From positions 1-64,000 of the forward strand of contig CANCQK010000008.1 in assembly GCA_947380295.1 (NCBI GenBank): DNA of 64,000 bases, in the 5' to 3' direction. Source of the DNA: Bdellovibrionales bacterium. GTDB taxonomy: Bacteria; Bdellovibrionota; UBA1018. Positions 30,676 to 39,806 of this stretch are shown here, one piece after another (positions within the stretch are counted from its first letter, which is position 1; each line of letters starts with the position of its first letter). The notes under the pieces are model-generated. The model saw only the letters and a program-made list of their open reading frames with translations, was not told the DNA's origin and made no database searches. A program made the translations under genes and the position numbers.

Positions 30676-30978
30676 TTAACTCGAAATAATAAATTCGATT
30701 AGCTTTCCAACCGAGCAATGTTTCTCGATCGGATGACGCAGCGGTTTGTTGAGGTTGAGCTTGTACTTGTTTTTGCGGCCCTCTCTTTCTCGGATCACAA
30801 AACCTTCCTCTTCTAGTTCAGCTACGATCCGTTGAACCGCTCGCTCGGTGATCCCTACTTTGAGTGCGACCTCCCTGAGGACTAGCTCTGGCTCCTGCGT
30901 GATCATGAGCAAAACGTGGGTGTGGTTTGTCAGAAAAGTCCATTTACCCTTCAGATTTTTAGCCTCTTGCTTTTTCAT
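30676..30978 (-). CDS. Winged-helix transcriptional regulator
   Basis: A 100-residue MarR/ArsR-like winged-helix protein: LLMITQEPELVLREVALKVG, then TERAVQRIVAELEEEGFVIR and REREGRKNKYKLNLNKP (the wing). No ligand domain is present. It heads an operon with the OsmC-like gene and is divergent from the dabB-dabA pair. Repeats in the shared upstream region look like its operator, so it may control both directions. Confidence 0.85.
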   Translation of the reverse strand: MKKQEAKNLKGKWTFLTNHTHVLLMITQEPELVLREVALKVGITERAVQRIVAELEEEGFVIREREGRKNKYKLNLNKPLRHPIEKHCSVGKLIEFIISS

Positions 30979-31002
30979 ACGTAGTCAAAGGCTAACATGG
31001 AT

Positions 31003-31063
31003 ACGCATGTTTTAAAACGCGACTTCAAATATGCGATATGTATTGCGTATGTTTTAAAGCATG
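31003..31063. promoter_or_regulatory. Operator-like repeats in the regulator/dabB divergent region
   Basis: acgcatgttttaaaacgc (31003-31020) and gcgtatgttttaaagcatg (31045-31063) share the core tgttttaaa and are flanked by acgcat/gcgtat and gcatg arms. They are 42 bases apart, about four helical turns. They are candidate binding sites for the winged-helix regulator at 30676-30978. Confidence 0.6.
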
Positions 31064-31117
31064 TTATATTTTTCATATTACAGGCGTTTTACAGGCCAAT
31101 GAGGAGGGCCACTTTTT

Positions 31118-32527
31118 ATGATTGGGATTGAAACGAATTGGATTTGGATCGATCAGCTCTCTGCGGTGATGATTTCAGTGGTCTCGATTGTGGGCTTTGT
31201 AGTTCTTAAGTTTTCTTTGCGTTATATGGGGGATGACCCAGGTCAGAAACGGTTTCTGGGTTGGATTGGGTACACGTTAGCTTCAGTTTACACTCTACTC
31301 ATGGCCAATCATTTGGCTCTTTTCTTTTTAGCATGGGTGTCAACCAGCTATGGCTTGCATCGCCTTCTGACTTTCTACCCTGATCGGCCTGCAGCATGGC
31401 TAGCCGCTCGAAAAAAGTGGATCATTAGTCGCCTCGGCGACGTCTTTCTTCTTTTTGCGATTTACTTCATTGGTCAGGATTTCGGAACTCTCGAAATTCA
31501 TGAGGTCTTGTCGAAAGTTGGTGACGCAAGCGCACTCCATCCTCACGCTCATTCTATTGCCTATTTGATCATGTTAGGGGCCATTACCAAGTCAGCACAG
31601 TTTCCCTTTCATAGTTGGCTTCCTGATACTATGGAGGCACCAACTCCGGTATCCGCTTTCATGCATGCAGGAATTATTAATGCAGGGGGTTATCTTGTAG
31701 TGAGACTTAGCCCACTCATTGCTGTGTCACCGTCAGCGATGTTGACTCTTGCCCTCATTGGAGCCGTTACGGCTGCATTCGGCTGCATGGTGATGTTAAC
31801 TCAAACTGATATCAAAAAGACCCTCGCTTACTCCACGATCGGCCAGATGGGCTTTATGATGGTTCAGTGCGGTTTGGGGGCATTTACTGCCGCGCTGATT
31901 CATATGGTCGGACATGCGTTTTATAAGTCGTATGCATTTCTGAGCGCTGGAGGCAGTGTCGCTTCGAGCCAGGCGGCTCAAGAGGAACGAATTGCAGTTC
32001 GATTGAATTGGAAAACGCTTGGCTTTGCTTTAGGGGTGGCCACTCTCTCAGCTTTGGGGAGTCTTACGTGCTTCAATTGGATTATGGGTAAGGCTGAGCC
32101 GTTATCACCGTTGCATTTGGTTTTACTCTTGTCGCTTGCGCACTTCATTTTTACCGCGTTGAACCTACTGCATCAGCCTCGGTACCAAGGATTGCTTCAT
32201 CTGAGGCTGGGTGTTGGTTTCAAAATGGTGACGATTTCATTTGGTTTGTCGATGCTCTACCTTGCGATCTACCATTCAATCAATTTTTGGGTGGACCCGA
32301 TTTTAGCAGATTTTGAAAGTTCAGCAGTTGGAGTTCTTGGACGAGTTTTAATTCTGTCTTTGTTTGTCATTCCGTTCGCAATTCAACTGATCATGAATGA
32401 TCCAAACCGTCCAAAGTTTTTAAATTCAATCTATGTCCATTTCTACAATGGCTTTTATCTGAGTGGTCTGATTCATCGAGTGATCGTCCGGGTTTGGCCC
32501 CTTCCAAGTCGTAACAAGTCAGGTTGA
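31118..32527 (+). CDS. dabB: DabB, NuoL-like membrane subunit of inorganic-carbon transporter
   Basis: A 469-residue multi-pass membrane protein of the NuoL/MrpA antiporter family. Conserved segments are LFFLAWVSTSYGLHRLL, SAQFPFHSWLPDTMEAPTPV, SAFMHAGIINAGGYLVVR and MLTQTDIKKTLAYSTIGQMG. It is shorter than NuoL (about 600) and is paired with a DUF2309 protein, as in the Dab (DabAB) complexes. There it couples an ion gradient to CO2 hydration and bicarbonate trapping. It begins the operon after gaggag upstream of the ATG. dabA follows after 32 bases. Confidence 0.93.
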   Translation: MIGIETNWIWIDQLSAVMISVVSIVGFVVLKFSLRYMGDDPGQKRFLGWIGYTLASVYTLLMANHLALFFLAWVSTSYGLHRLLTFYPDRPAAWLAARKKWIISRLGDVFLLFAIYFIGQDFGTLEIHEVLSKVGDASALHPHAHSIAYLIMLGAITKSAQFPFHSWLPDTMEAPTPVSAFMHAGIINAGGYLVVRLSPLIAVSPSAMLTLALIGAVTAAFGCMVMLTQTDIKKTLAYSTIGQMGFMMVQCGLGAFTAALIHMVGHAFYKSYAFLSAGGSVASSQAAQEERIAVRLNWKTLGFALGVATLSALGSLTCFNWIMGKAEPLSPLHLVLLLSLAHFIFTALNLLHQPRYQGLLHLRLGVGFKMVTISFGLSMLYLAIYHSINFWVDPILADFESSAVGVLGRVLILSLFVIPFAIQLIMNDPNRPKFLNSIYVHFYNGFYLSGLIHRVIVRVWPLPSRNKSG

Positions 32528-32559
32528 TCTCATTAAAAAATCTAAGCATGGAGGCAAAA

Positions 32560-35082
32560 ATGTTACAGGAAACTTCTCAAGTTAAGTCCGGTCGAGTCAG
32601 TTCTAAACTGCGGAATAGTTCAAGTTTAGCCGCTGATGATCTGAATCAGAGTGTCAGAATTGATGAAGTTCTGGAGCGGGTCTTCAAGAAAATTCCCCCA
32701 CTTTGGAGTCTTCAGAATTTCGTAGCAGTGAATCCCTTTCTAGGTTTTTTGGAGTCAGATTTCTTGGCATCCGCAAGCTGGCTCGACAGCGCAGATGGTA
32801 AGCAAATCCTGATGACAAAATCCTATTATTTGAATCAATATCGCGAGGACAGAATTCGTGATGAAGATCTAGATGAGGCAGCGCAGCTTTTAAGTCTTGA
32901 TCCACTTGATAAAAACGAGTTATTCAACTCGGAGAGTCCGCGTGTGCAGCAAACGCAGGAGCTTCAGGCAGACGGTTCGCTAAAAGACTTTCACTCAAAA
33001 ATTCAACAAGCGATTTCACATTTCTGCGCTGCTTATTTCGATCAGGGACAAGCATTATGGAGTTTTCCTTGGAAGAATCTAGAGCTGTTTGATGCTTGGA
33101 AACAATTTGCCTCCCTCGACCGTTCGGTTGAGTTTGAGGGTCTGAGTGGTTTTCGTTCTCAGGTTTCTCATCTCCCGGATGATCCACGCGAAGCCATTCA
33201 TTTTCTTTTGCCTCAGGTTGCCGACACTGAGACTGACCTTGAGCGGCAAATCTACCAGCTTTTGAGCCCGATCGCTGGTTGGTGTTCTCACGTTCAATTT
33301 CGTCTTTGGCAAGGCTCACAGTTTAGGCGGAGTCCTCTCCTGGGTCTCTTAGCGATTCGTTTGGCTTACGAAGTGGCTTCCCAAAAGGTTTTAGGGGCGA
33401 AGTATTTAGTCGAACTGGACATGCTGAGCCGTCCATCGGGATCTAAGGACCTGAAAGTACGCGCTGTTTGTCAGCTCGCATTTGAGCTGGGCTTCAGAAG
33501 AGAGTTGCTCGGGAAACTGTCTCGTTCTAGTTCGGTACGAAAGGAAAAAGCCAGAAAAGCGTTTCAACTAGTTTTTTGTATCGACGTTCGTTCTGAAGTG
33601 ATGCGACGTCATCTAGAGTCGCTTTCTGGCGATCTTGAAACATTAGGTTTTGCAGGATTCTTCGGTTTTCCGATTGATTACCGTCGTTTGGGCGAAGACG
33701 TAAAAAATCCCCTTTGCCCTGTGCTTCTTAAACCGAAATATTCGTTAAATGAGTCGGTCAAGAATGCAAATTCGGCTTCAACGGCAGCTTTTTTGGAGGG
33801 TAGAGTTTTTGAGTCTTATCAAAATAGGATTGTTGATTTATTCAAGAATTCCGCTCTATCAAGCTTTACCTTTGTAGAGAGTTTGGGGATCGGATTTGGT
33901 CTTAAACTTTTTAAGAATACCCTAGGAAAAACGGGCTCAAAATCGAGATGGAACGACGAGCTGACTCAGGCGGGGTTTAAACTCGAGCCGACTTTGAACG
34001 TAGCGAATGACGGGAGTGGATTGTCACTTTCTGATCAAGTTGGCCTCGCAACCGGAGCATTGAGGAACATGGGGTTGACTTCCTCCTTTGCTCGACTCGT
34101 CTTGCTTTGTGGGCACGGGAGTGAATGCGTGAATAATGCTTATGCAACTGCGCTCGATTGTGGTGCTTGCGGAGGTAATTCGGGAGAAATCAATGCTCGA
34201 GTGGCAGCGCTCGTTCTCAATAATCCCCGAGTGCGTGAGGCGCTCGAGGGACTCGATATTAAAATTCCCGCCGACACCTGGTTTCTTGCGGCGACGCACA
34301 AAACTACGACTGACGAATTTGATTTATTAGATGTGGAGCTGCTTCCAACGAGTCATCGGCGTGAGCTGGAGAATTTGAAGGCACTTCTCGAAGTTGCTGG
34401 TTCTAAAACTCGTGAAGAACGGATGAGTCATCTGGTTTCCAAGGGTGAGAAATCCAAGTCGGTTGACGACCAGATCTTCAAAAAAAGTAAAGATTGGTCT
34501 GAGATTCGTCCTGAATGGGGATTGGTCGGAAACGCCGCTTTCATTGTGGGTCCGCGAGATCTCACTCGAGATGTGAACTTGGGTGGCAGGGCATTTTTGC
34601 ACTCCTATGATGCCCAGCTGGACCAAGACGGCAAAGTCCTGGAGTTAATCATGATCGCTCCGATGGTCGTCGCGAGTTGGATTAATCTTCAATACTATGC
34701 TTCTTCAGTCCATCCCGAAGCGTTTGGGAGTGGAAATAAAGTCACTCAAAACGTAGTGGGACGGTTAGGGGTGATTCAAGGAAACGGTAGCGATCTTTTG
34801 GTGGGGTTACCGAGACAGTCGGTCTATTTTGGAGAAAAATTGAAGCATGAGCCTATTCGATTGCAAGTTGTGATCGAAGCTCCTCTAGACCGGATTTCTC
34901 AAATCATTCAGTCTCATCAACAAGTCAAAAACCTGATTGAAAATTCATGGATTAGCCTGGTGGCGTGTGCGCCCGGCTCGAGAGAGTTTCTGCAGTATTC
35001 TAAAGGAGATTGGTTGATGACTTCTCCTCTACGATACAACCGAGCTCCTTCTCCAAAGATTCTCTCCAACGATTCTATCTAG
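32560..35082 (+). CDS. dabA: DabA, carbonic-anhydrase-like zinc protein (DUF2309)
   Basis: The ATG at 32560 is preceded at good spacing by ggagg (32550-32554), which decides it against the TTG at 32524 or ATG at 32548. The 840-residue protein carries the DabA zinc and catalytic residues: Cys340 and Asp342 in FCIDVRSEV, His519 in LLCGHGSECVNN, Cys534 in ALDCGACGG. The His-Cys spacing of 15 equals that of the characterised Halothiobacillus DabA (C351, D353, H524, C539). With DabB it forms a one-way CO2-to-bicarbonate pump. No carboxysome or RuBisCO gene is nearby, so the role may be supplying bicarbonate to carboxylases in a heterotroph. Confidence 0.95.
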   Translation: MLQETSQVKSGRVSSKLRNSSSLAADDLNQSVRIDEVLERVFKKIPPLWSLQNFVAVNPFLGFLESDFLASASWLDSADGKQILMTKSYYLNQYREDRIRDEDLDEAAQLLSLDPLDKNELFNSESPRVQQTQELQADGSLKDFHSKIQQAISHFCAAYFDQGQALWSFPWKNLELFDAWKQFASLDRSVEFEGLSGFRSQVSHLPDDPREAIHFLLPQVADTETDLERQIYQLLSPIAGWCSHVQFRLWQGSQFRRSPLLGLLAIRLAYEVASQKVLGAKYLVELDMLSRPSGSKDLKVRAVCQLAFELGFRRELLGKLSRSSSVRKEKARKAFQLVFCIDVRSEVMRRHLESLSGDLETLGFAGFFGFPIDYRRLGEDVKNPLCPVLLKPKYSLNESVKNANSASTAAFLEGRVFESYQNRIVDLFKNSALSSFTFVESLGIGFGLKLFKNTLGKTGSKSRWNDELTQAGFKLEPTLNVANDGSGLSLSDQVGLATGALRNMGLTSSFARLVLLCGHGSECVNNAYATALDCGACGGNSGEINARVAALVLNNPRVREALEGLDIKIPADTWFLAATHKTTTDEFDLLDVELLPTSHRRELENLKALLEVAGSKTREERMSHLVSKGEKSKSVDDQIFKKSKDWSEIRPEWGLVGNAAFIVGPRDLTRDVNLGGRAFLHSYDAQLDQDGKVLELIMIAPMVVASWINLQYYASSVHPEAFGSGNKVTQNVVGRLGVIQGNGSDLLVGLPRQSVYFGEKLKHEPIRLQVVIEAPLDRISQIIQSHQQVKNLIENSWISLVACAPGSREFLQYSKGDWLMTSPLRYNRAPSPKILSNDSI

Positions 35083-35090
35083 AATTCTCC

Positions 35091-35126
35091 CCTCCTGATT
35101 TTAACGAATCTGGAAGGGGGAATTCT
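35091..35126. other. Imperfect hairpin after dabA
   Basis: agaattctcccctcc pairs with ggaagggggaattct with two imperfect positions and a short loop. No T run follows, so it may protect the mRNA 3' end or be a weak terminator. Confidence 0.4.
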
Positions 35127-35194
35127 GCCGAAGAGTTTTAAAAAAAGCAACACTACCACAGATTTAAGCCTAAAAACGTGGTAGACTTGCAGAT

Positions 35195-36349
35195 ATGTAT
35201 CAAAGGCAGATTCAAGTTCTAGAATTAATTCATCGTAAGTCATTGATATTGTTGGGACCTAGGCAGACGGGTAAAAGTACCTTGCTGAAGGTTCTGTTGC
35301 CGAATGCGCTGACATTGAATCTTTTAGATCACGCGCTATTTCGTCAACTTGTTGCTCATCCTGAGTCCCTGCGTCAAACAGTGCCTCCTTTATCGGATGT
35401 GCCCAAAATAGTGGTGATTGATGAGGTTCAAAAGATTCCTGAGCTTTTAGATGAAGTGCAGTTTATCCTTGATACTCGATCTGATATTCGATTCATTTTG
35501 ACGGGGAGTAGCGCGCGCAAGCTCAAGCGCGGACATGCTAATTTGCTGGGGGGACGGGCAAGATTTGCCAATTTATTCCCTCTGGTTTTTCCAGAGATTG
35601 GGGAACTGCGCTTAGAAAGTCGAGTAGTCAGAGGATCTCTGCCCGCTGTTCTAGACTCACCCGAGTACCAAGAAGATCTCAAAGCCTACGTTGGCGGGTA
35701 TCTCAGAGAGGAAATTCAAGCGGAAAGTCTTGTTCGAAATTTAGGTAATTTTTCACGATTCTTAGAGATTGCCGCTCTGTGCAACGGCGAACAGGTGAAC
35801 TTTGCTCAGGTCGGTAGCGATACCAGAATTCCTCAACGAACGGTGAAGGACTATTTCACAATTCTAGAGGATACTTTGATTGGGTTTTTTCTCGAACCTT
35901 TTAGTAAGACGAAAAAGCGGAAAGCAGTTTCGACCCCCAAATTTTACTTCTTTGATTTAGGTGTGACCAATGCACTTTTGTCGCGCTTTTCGGTTACGCC
36001 AGGTACTGCGGAGTATGGAAAAGCCATCGAGCATTTGATATTCTGCGAGCTTCGAGCTTACTTGGCATACTCGCGTCGTGACGATCGCCTTGGGTACTGG
36101 CGGAGTCAATCTCAATTCGAAGTGGACTTTATCGTGGGGGATCATTCTGCAATTGAAGTCAAAGCAAAAGCGTGGGTAACTGACCGTGACCTTGCGGGTA
36201 TTCGAGCTCTTCAAGAGGAAAAGATCTTCAAAAATTACTGGGTAATTACTTTGGAGCCCCGAGAGCGTTTCACAGAGGATGGCATTTGCCTGATTCCTAT
36301 TGAGTTGTTTTTGCAGAAACTCTGGGGTCAAGGCTTCGAGTGGAAGTGA
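35195..36349 (+). CDS. AAA ATPase with DUF4143 domain
   Basis: A 384-residue ATPase of the AAA_14/DUF4143 group. Walker A is GPRQTGKST near residue 25, Walker B is KIVVIDEVQKIP near residue 75, and LTGSSARKLKRGHANLLGGR follows. The C-terminal half contains a winged-helix-like segment (RTVKDYFTILEDTLIG) and a PD-(D/E)XK-like nuclease fold end (FEVDFIVGDHSAIEVKAKA, with D, E and K). The cellular role of these common proteins is unknown; they are often accessory. No partner gene is adjacent. Confidence 0.92.
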   Translation: MYQRQIQVLELIHRKSLILLGPRQTGKSTLLKVLLPNALTLNLLDHALFRQLVAHPESLRQTVPPLSDVPKIVVIDEVQKIPELLDEVQFILDTRSDIRFILTGSSARKLKRGHANLLGGRARFANLFPLVFPEIGELRLESRVVRGSLPAVLDSPEYQEDLKAYVGGYLREEIQAESLVRNLGNFSRFLEIAALCNGEQVNFAQVGSDTRIPQRTVKDYFTILEDTLIGFFLEPFSKTKKRKAVSTPKFYFFDLGVTNALLSRFSVTPGTAEYGKAIEHLIFCELRAYLAYSRRDDRLGYWRSQSQFEVDFIVGDHSAIEVKAKAWVTDRDLAGIRALQEEKIFKNYWVITLEPRERFTEDGICLIPIELFLQKLWGQGFEWK

Positions 36350-36513
36350 GTTTCATTCTTCAGGGGACTAAAAAAGTGCTCCCTTCCGTTTTGCCAGCCT
36401 CACGGAGGAGATTCTTAATGCGATCTTCAAGTAGGTTATGCTCAGATTCGATATTTCGTTTGAGCAACTTCAAGGAGAGTTCAAATGTGTATGCGAAATG
36501 ACGTTCAATTGGA

Positions 36514-37470
36514 TCAAAATGGAAGCCAATTCAAAGCGGCCTTGCTCCGGGACTGTTTTTGGCTCCATCTGCCATCCTTGAAGTCTGACGACCGAATCCG
36601 AAAAGCGCCTAAGCTGAGGTTCAAATCGGCTGGAGGTTTGGCATTCGCACCGAGCTCAACCACAAGCTGAAAAGGAGTAGAGGCCAATTCAGAGGGAAGT
36701 TCTAAATCGAGCCATTGAAGCTCCTTTTTTACGGACGATGGAAAAACACCCAGGATAGTGCGACCCAGGAGCACCCTTGCAGAGGGGGCGAGTAGGTTTT
36801 TATCTCCATCCTCTTGCTCAATATCTCGCTCAATTCTGACTTTTAAACCTGGCTCGAGGGTGCGGGAATGCTCATCAGGAGCGCTCACTTGAGCTGGTAG
36901 GAGATGCTTTTTACCTTCGGAAATTACGGCACGGAGACCACTGAGGAGTTCGATCTGACCCTGAAACCCTTGAATCTGCAAATCGGGATATTTGAGCTCC
37001 CAATTTTCAACCTGATGAATGCGACTCAAAGCTAAAAAACTATGACATCCCACAACCCCGAGGAATCGAAGATGAGGTCGAACAGTCCGGAAAATGGGCG
37101 ATACGTCAAATCCTAGATAATCAAGGATCATAGGATGCAGTCCCAGCTGATCAGGAGCGCACTGTCCTGCACTTGAGTGCGACACCCAAATGACACCTTT
37201 TACCGTAGGATCGGTCAAAACTTGAAATAGATCCCTTTGATTAGCCAGAACTTGAGTCACGAGTTCATAATTCTCTCGAAAGGCATCGGTAAATTCAAAT
37301 TCAGCTCTTGCAAGCTCGGCAGTTGCTCCCTCGCCATTGGTCGCAATTGATGTGAGTAGTGCTACTCTTGGCCTCGCCCATGCGTCAGGAAGCAGGAGCA
37401 AGGCCTCAATGATGATCCAAAAACTCGACCGAAGTCTAAACTTGCTGTGTCCGAACCAGGTGACCTTCAA
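36514..37470 (-). CDS. Exported protein with a possible caspase-like fold
   Basis: A 318-residue protein with an N-terminal hydrophobic segment (SSFWIIIEALLLLPDAWA). A strand (RVALLTSI) is followed by helices, then GVIWVSHSSAG with His98 and LRFLGVVGCHSF with Cys142. A His at the end of one hydrophobic strand and a Cys at the end of the next is the hallmark of the caspase/CHAT/gingipain fold. The C-terminal half is beta-rich (LKVRIERDIEQ, LQWLDLELPSE). The gene overlaps the upstream exported protein gene by four bases (ATGA), so they form an operon. Peptidase activity is only inferred. Confidence 0.62.
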   Translation of the reverse strand: MKVTWFGHSKFRLRSSFWIIIEALLLLPDAWARPRVALLTSIATNGEGATAELARAEFEFTDAFRENYELVTQVLANQRDLFQVLTDPTVKGVIWVSHSSAGQCAPDQLGLHPMILDYLGFDVSPIFRTVRPHLRFLGVVGCHSFLALSRIHQVENWELKYPDLQIQGFQGQIELLSGLRAVISEGKKHLLPAQVSAPDEHSRTLEPGLKVRIERDIEQEDGDKNLLAPSARVLLGRTILGVFPSSVKKELQWLDLELPSELASTPFQLVVELGANAKPPADLNLSLGAFRIRSSDFKDGRWSQKQSRSKAALNWLPF

Positions 37471-38090
37471 GGTAACGATGCAATCGCAATCTTTGCAAAT
37501 GCACTTTTAGCATCCGCTGGAAAGTCTTTTACTGCATCGATTAGCGTGGTCACTTGAGATGCAAATCTTTCTAGAGAAGGTTCTTTTGTTTCGTCATTTA
37601 CTAAAGCATTTTCAATATCGATCTCTAACGCTGCTTTCTGGCTCAAGTAAGCTTGGTATTCAACTTCGCTTAGTCCCAACTGTTGGGCTTCATCAGGGAG
37701 TAAATCTGGAAAAACGGCTGCACTCTGTCCAGGCAAGACTAAAGCAGTTGAAGTAGTGAGTCCTGTGGACAAGATCAGAGAATTGAGTCCAGCTGCACTT
37801 TTCGCAAATTTACTATTCGCAGCCCAAAATCGAATCAATGTAGCACATCCAGAGGACATCCGACCGTAAGGGTCATTCAATGCGATTTCATCCAAATTGG
37901 GAGCACACATCAGCATCCCTAACGAAACCTGGCCCAGGGAAATGGCACCAAATACCGTTGCTACAAGAGCAGGAACGTAATAGGGAGATCCATTTTCTAG
38001 TTGTCCTGCTCGTGCCCCCGAAATGGAAAAAATTTGAAAAATGGAAAAAAATGCAACCCAAGCTCGAAAAATTTTTATTTTTTTCATCAT
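37467..38090 (-). CDS. Exported protein, unknown, operon partner of the caspase-like gene
   Basis: A 207-residue protein with a signal peptide (AWVAFFSIFQIFSISGARA). The mature part has two or three hydrophobic Gly/Ala-rich segments (VPALVATVFGAISLGQVSLG, LNSLILSTGLTTSTALVLPG) and a helical, acidic C-terminus. Two cysteines (LMCAPN and SGCATL) could pair. It is translationally coupled to the next gene by an ATGA overlap. No known family is recognised; it might anchor or assist the possible peptidase. Confidence 0.65.
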   Translation of the reverse strand: MMKKIKIFRAWVAFFSIFQIFSISGARAGQLENGSPYYVPALVATVFGAISLGQVSLGMLMCAPNLDEIALNDPYGRMSSGCATLIRFWAANSKFAKSAAGLNSLILSTGLTTSTALVLPGQSAAVFPDLLPDEAQQLGLSEVEYQAYLSQKAALEIDIENALVNDETKEPSLERFASQVTTLIDAVKDFPADAKSAFAKIAIASLP

Positions 38091-38285
38091 GACTTAGTCA
38101 GTTACACGAAGTTTAGGCTAGATTCGAGAAATTTTTGAAAAGCCCCTAATTTCAAAAATAAGCTGAACAATTTCTTTTCTGCAATTTCTGGAGAACTCTC
38201 GTTTAGCGAAGACAAGTCCGGTGGCGATCGCCCCAAGTTCGAGAGAGCTCTTGCAATATTTTAAAAGAGATTGGATAAAAACCGA

Positions 38286-39806
38286 ATGGAAAAGCAACTC
38301 CAATCCGCTACTCGTGAGCTCGGCCGTATTCGGCATGCGCTGGACCAATCTGCAATTGTAGCAATTACCGACCGTCACGGAACGATCATTCACGTGAATG
38401 ATCGTTTCTGTCAGATCTCTAAGTATTCAAGGGAGGAGTTGATCGGGCAGAACCACCGAATCATCAACTCGGGCTACCATTCGCGAGATTTTTTCGCAGA
38501 ACTTTGGGGCCGGATCGCGAGTGGGCAGGTGTGGGAAGGTGAAATTCGCAATCGGGCAAAGGATGGCTCGATTTACTGGGTGAATACCACGATTGTGCCC
38601 TTCTTGGATGACTCAGGTCTGCCTGATCAATATGTGTCGATTCGATATGAAATTACTCAGCGAAAGCGAGCTGAGGAGCAACTTCGGATTTATGCTGATC
38701 GATTAGAGCAGAAAAACCGCGAACTGGTTCAAAATCGCGAAAAGGTGCGAAGCCTTTTTGATTCAACTTTTGAAGGGATTTTAATTCATGATCGCTCTGG
38801 CACCATCTTAGAGATCAATCGAACGGCAGCACAAATTTTTCAATATACTCCTGCTGAAATGGTGGGGAACTCACTGGTTCGCTACTTTGACGGAGACGAA
38901 GTCCGCACTTGGCTGGATCGATGGGGGAGTGTTGAATCCAACTGCTTTGAAGCCTTAGCGTTCCGTAAGGATGAGGCTCAGGTTGATGTCGAGATCTCAA
39001 TGAAGCCCTATCGACATCTCTCTGAGGGAGCATCGAGTGAGGAGGATGTTAGACTCCTTGCGATTCGTGATTTGACGATTCGTAAACAGCTCGAGTTACA
39101 GGTCCTGGTGCAGGATCGACTCGCGTCCGTGGGGTTATTGGCTTCTAGTTTGGCTCACGAGATTGGAACCCCGCTTGGGGTGATTCGAGGGCGTGCAGAA
39201 TATCTGGCCATGCAGACTCAGCAAACTCCTCAGATTAAAAAAAACGTAGATATTATTGTGTCTCAAATCGATCGCGTTTCCCATTTGATCCGGTCGCTCC
39301 TGAGTCTAGCTCGAGGAGATTCGACTCGGAATTCTGAGGAGGTTAACCTCAATCAAGTGGTTGCTGAGGTTTTGGATTTGATGGGTCACGAATTAAGGAA
39401 GTACTCGATTCAGGTTCAAAATGAATTAGAGGGACGAGCTTCTCTTCCTGTTCGTACTCAGGTGCAATCCCTTCATCAGGTGATTCTTAATCTTTTGGTA
39501 AATTCAGTCCATGCAATTGGTTCAGCGGTTCAGGGCGGGCGAGGTGGCCCTCATTGGATTCGAATTTCAGTTGTGGACTCAGTCGACAGCTGGGTTCTCC
39601 GAGTCGAGGATACCGGATGTGGAATTTCAGCTAAGAATCTAAAGAATTTGTTTAAGCCATTTTTTACGACCAAAGGAATTGGTGAGGGTACAGGACTTGG
39701 TCTAGTCACCAGCTATCGAATCATAGAGTCGTGGGGTGGAGCGATTCAGGTTGAAAGCCAGGAGGGCGTCGGGACTGTTTTTAATGTGTCATTTCCGAAG
39801 CCTTAG
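38286..39806 (+). CDS. PAS-domain sensor histidine kinase
   Basis: A 506-residue soluble kinase; ATG at 38286 is preferred to the TTG at 38271. The first PAS domain (AIVAITDRHGTIIHVNDRFC) ends in a PAC-like IRYEITQRKRAEEQL. The second begins LFDSTFEGILIHDRSG. The H box is SLAHEIGTPLGVIRGRAEYL with His291, the N box LLVNSVHAIG, then VEDTGCGIS and GEGTGLGLVTS. It lacks membrane segments and heme/FAD motifs I can recognise, so the signal is unknown. The nearest regulator is the sigma-54-type gene at 47564, beyond the cbb3 operon. It overlaps the convergent 39781 gene by 26 bases. Confidence 0.93.
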   Translation: MEKQLQSATRELGRIRHALDQSAIVAITDRHGTIIHVNDRFCQISKYSREELIGQNHRIINSGYHSRDFFAELWGRIASGQVWEGEIRNRAKDGSIYWVNTTIVPFLDDSGLPDQYVSIRYEITQRKRAEEQLRIYADRLEQKNRELVQNREKVRSLFDSTFEGILIHDRSGTILEINRTAAQIFQYTPAEMVGNSLVRYFDGDEVRTWLDRWGSVESNCFEALAFRKDEAQVDVEISMKPYRHLSEGASSEEDVRLLAIRDLTIRKQLELQVLVQDRLASVGLLASSLAHEIGTPLGVIRGRAEYLAMQTQQTPQIKKNVDIIVSQIDRVSHLIRSLLSLARGDSTRNSEEVNLNQVVAEVLDLMGHELRKYSIQVQNELEGRASLPVRTQVQSLHQVILNLLVNSVHAIGSAVQGGRGGPHWIRISVVDSVDSWVLRVEDTGCGISAKNLKNLFKPFFTTKGIGEGTGLGLVTSYRIIESWGGAIQVESQEGVGTVFNVSFPKP

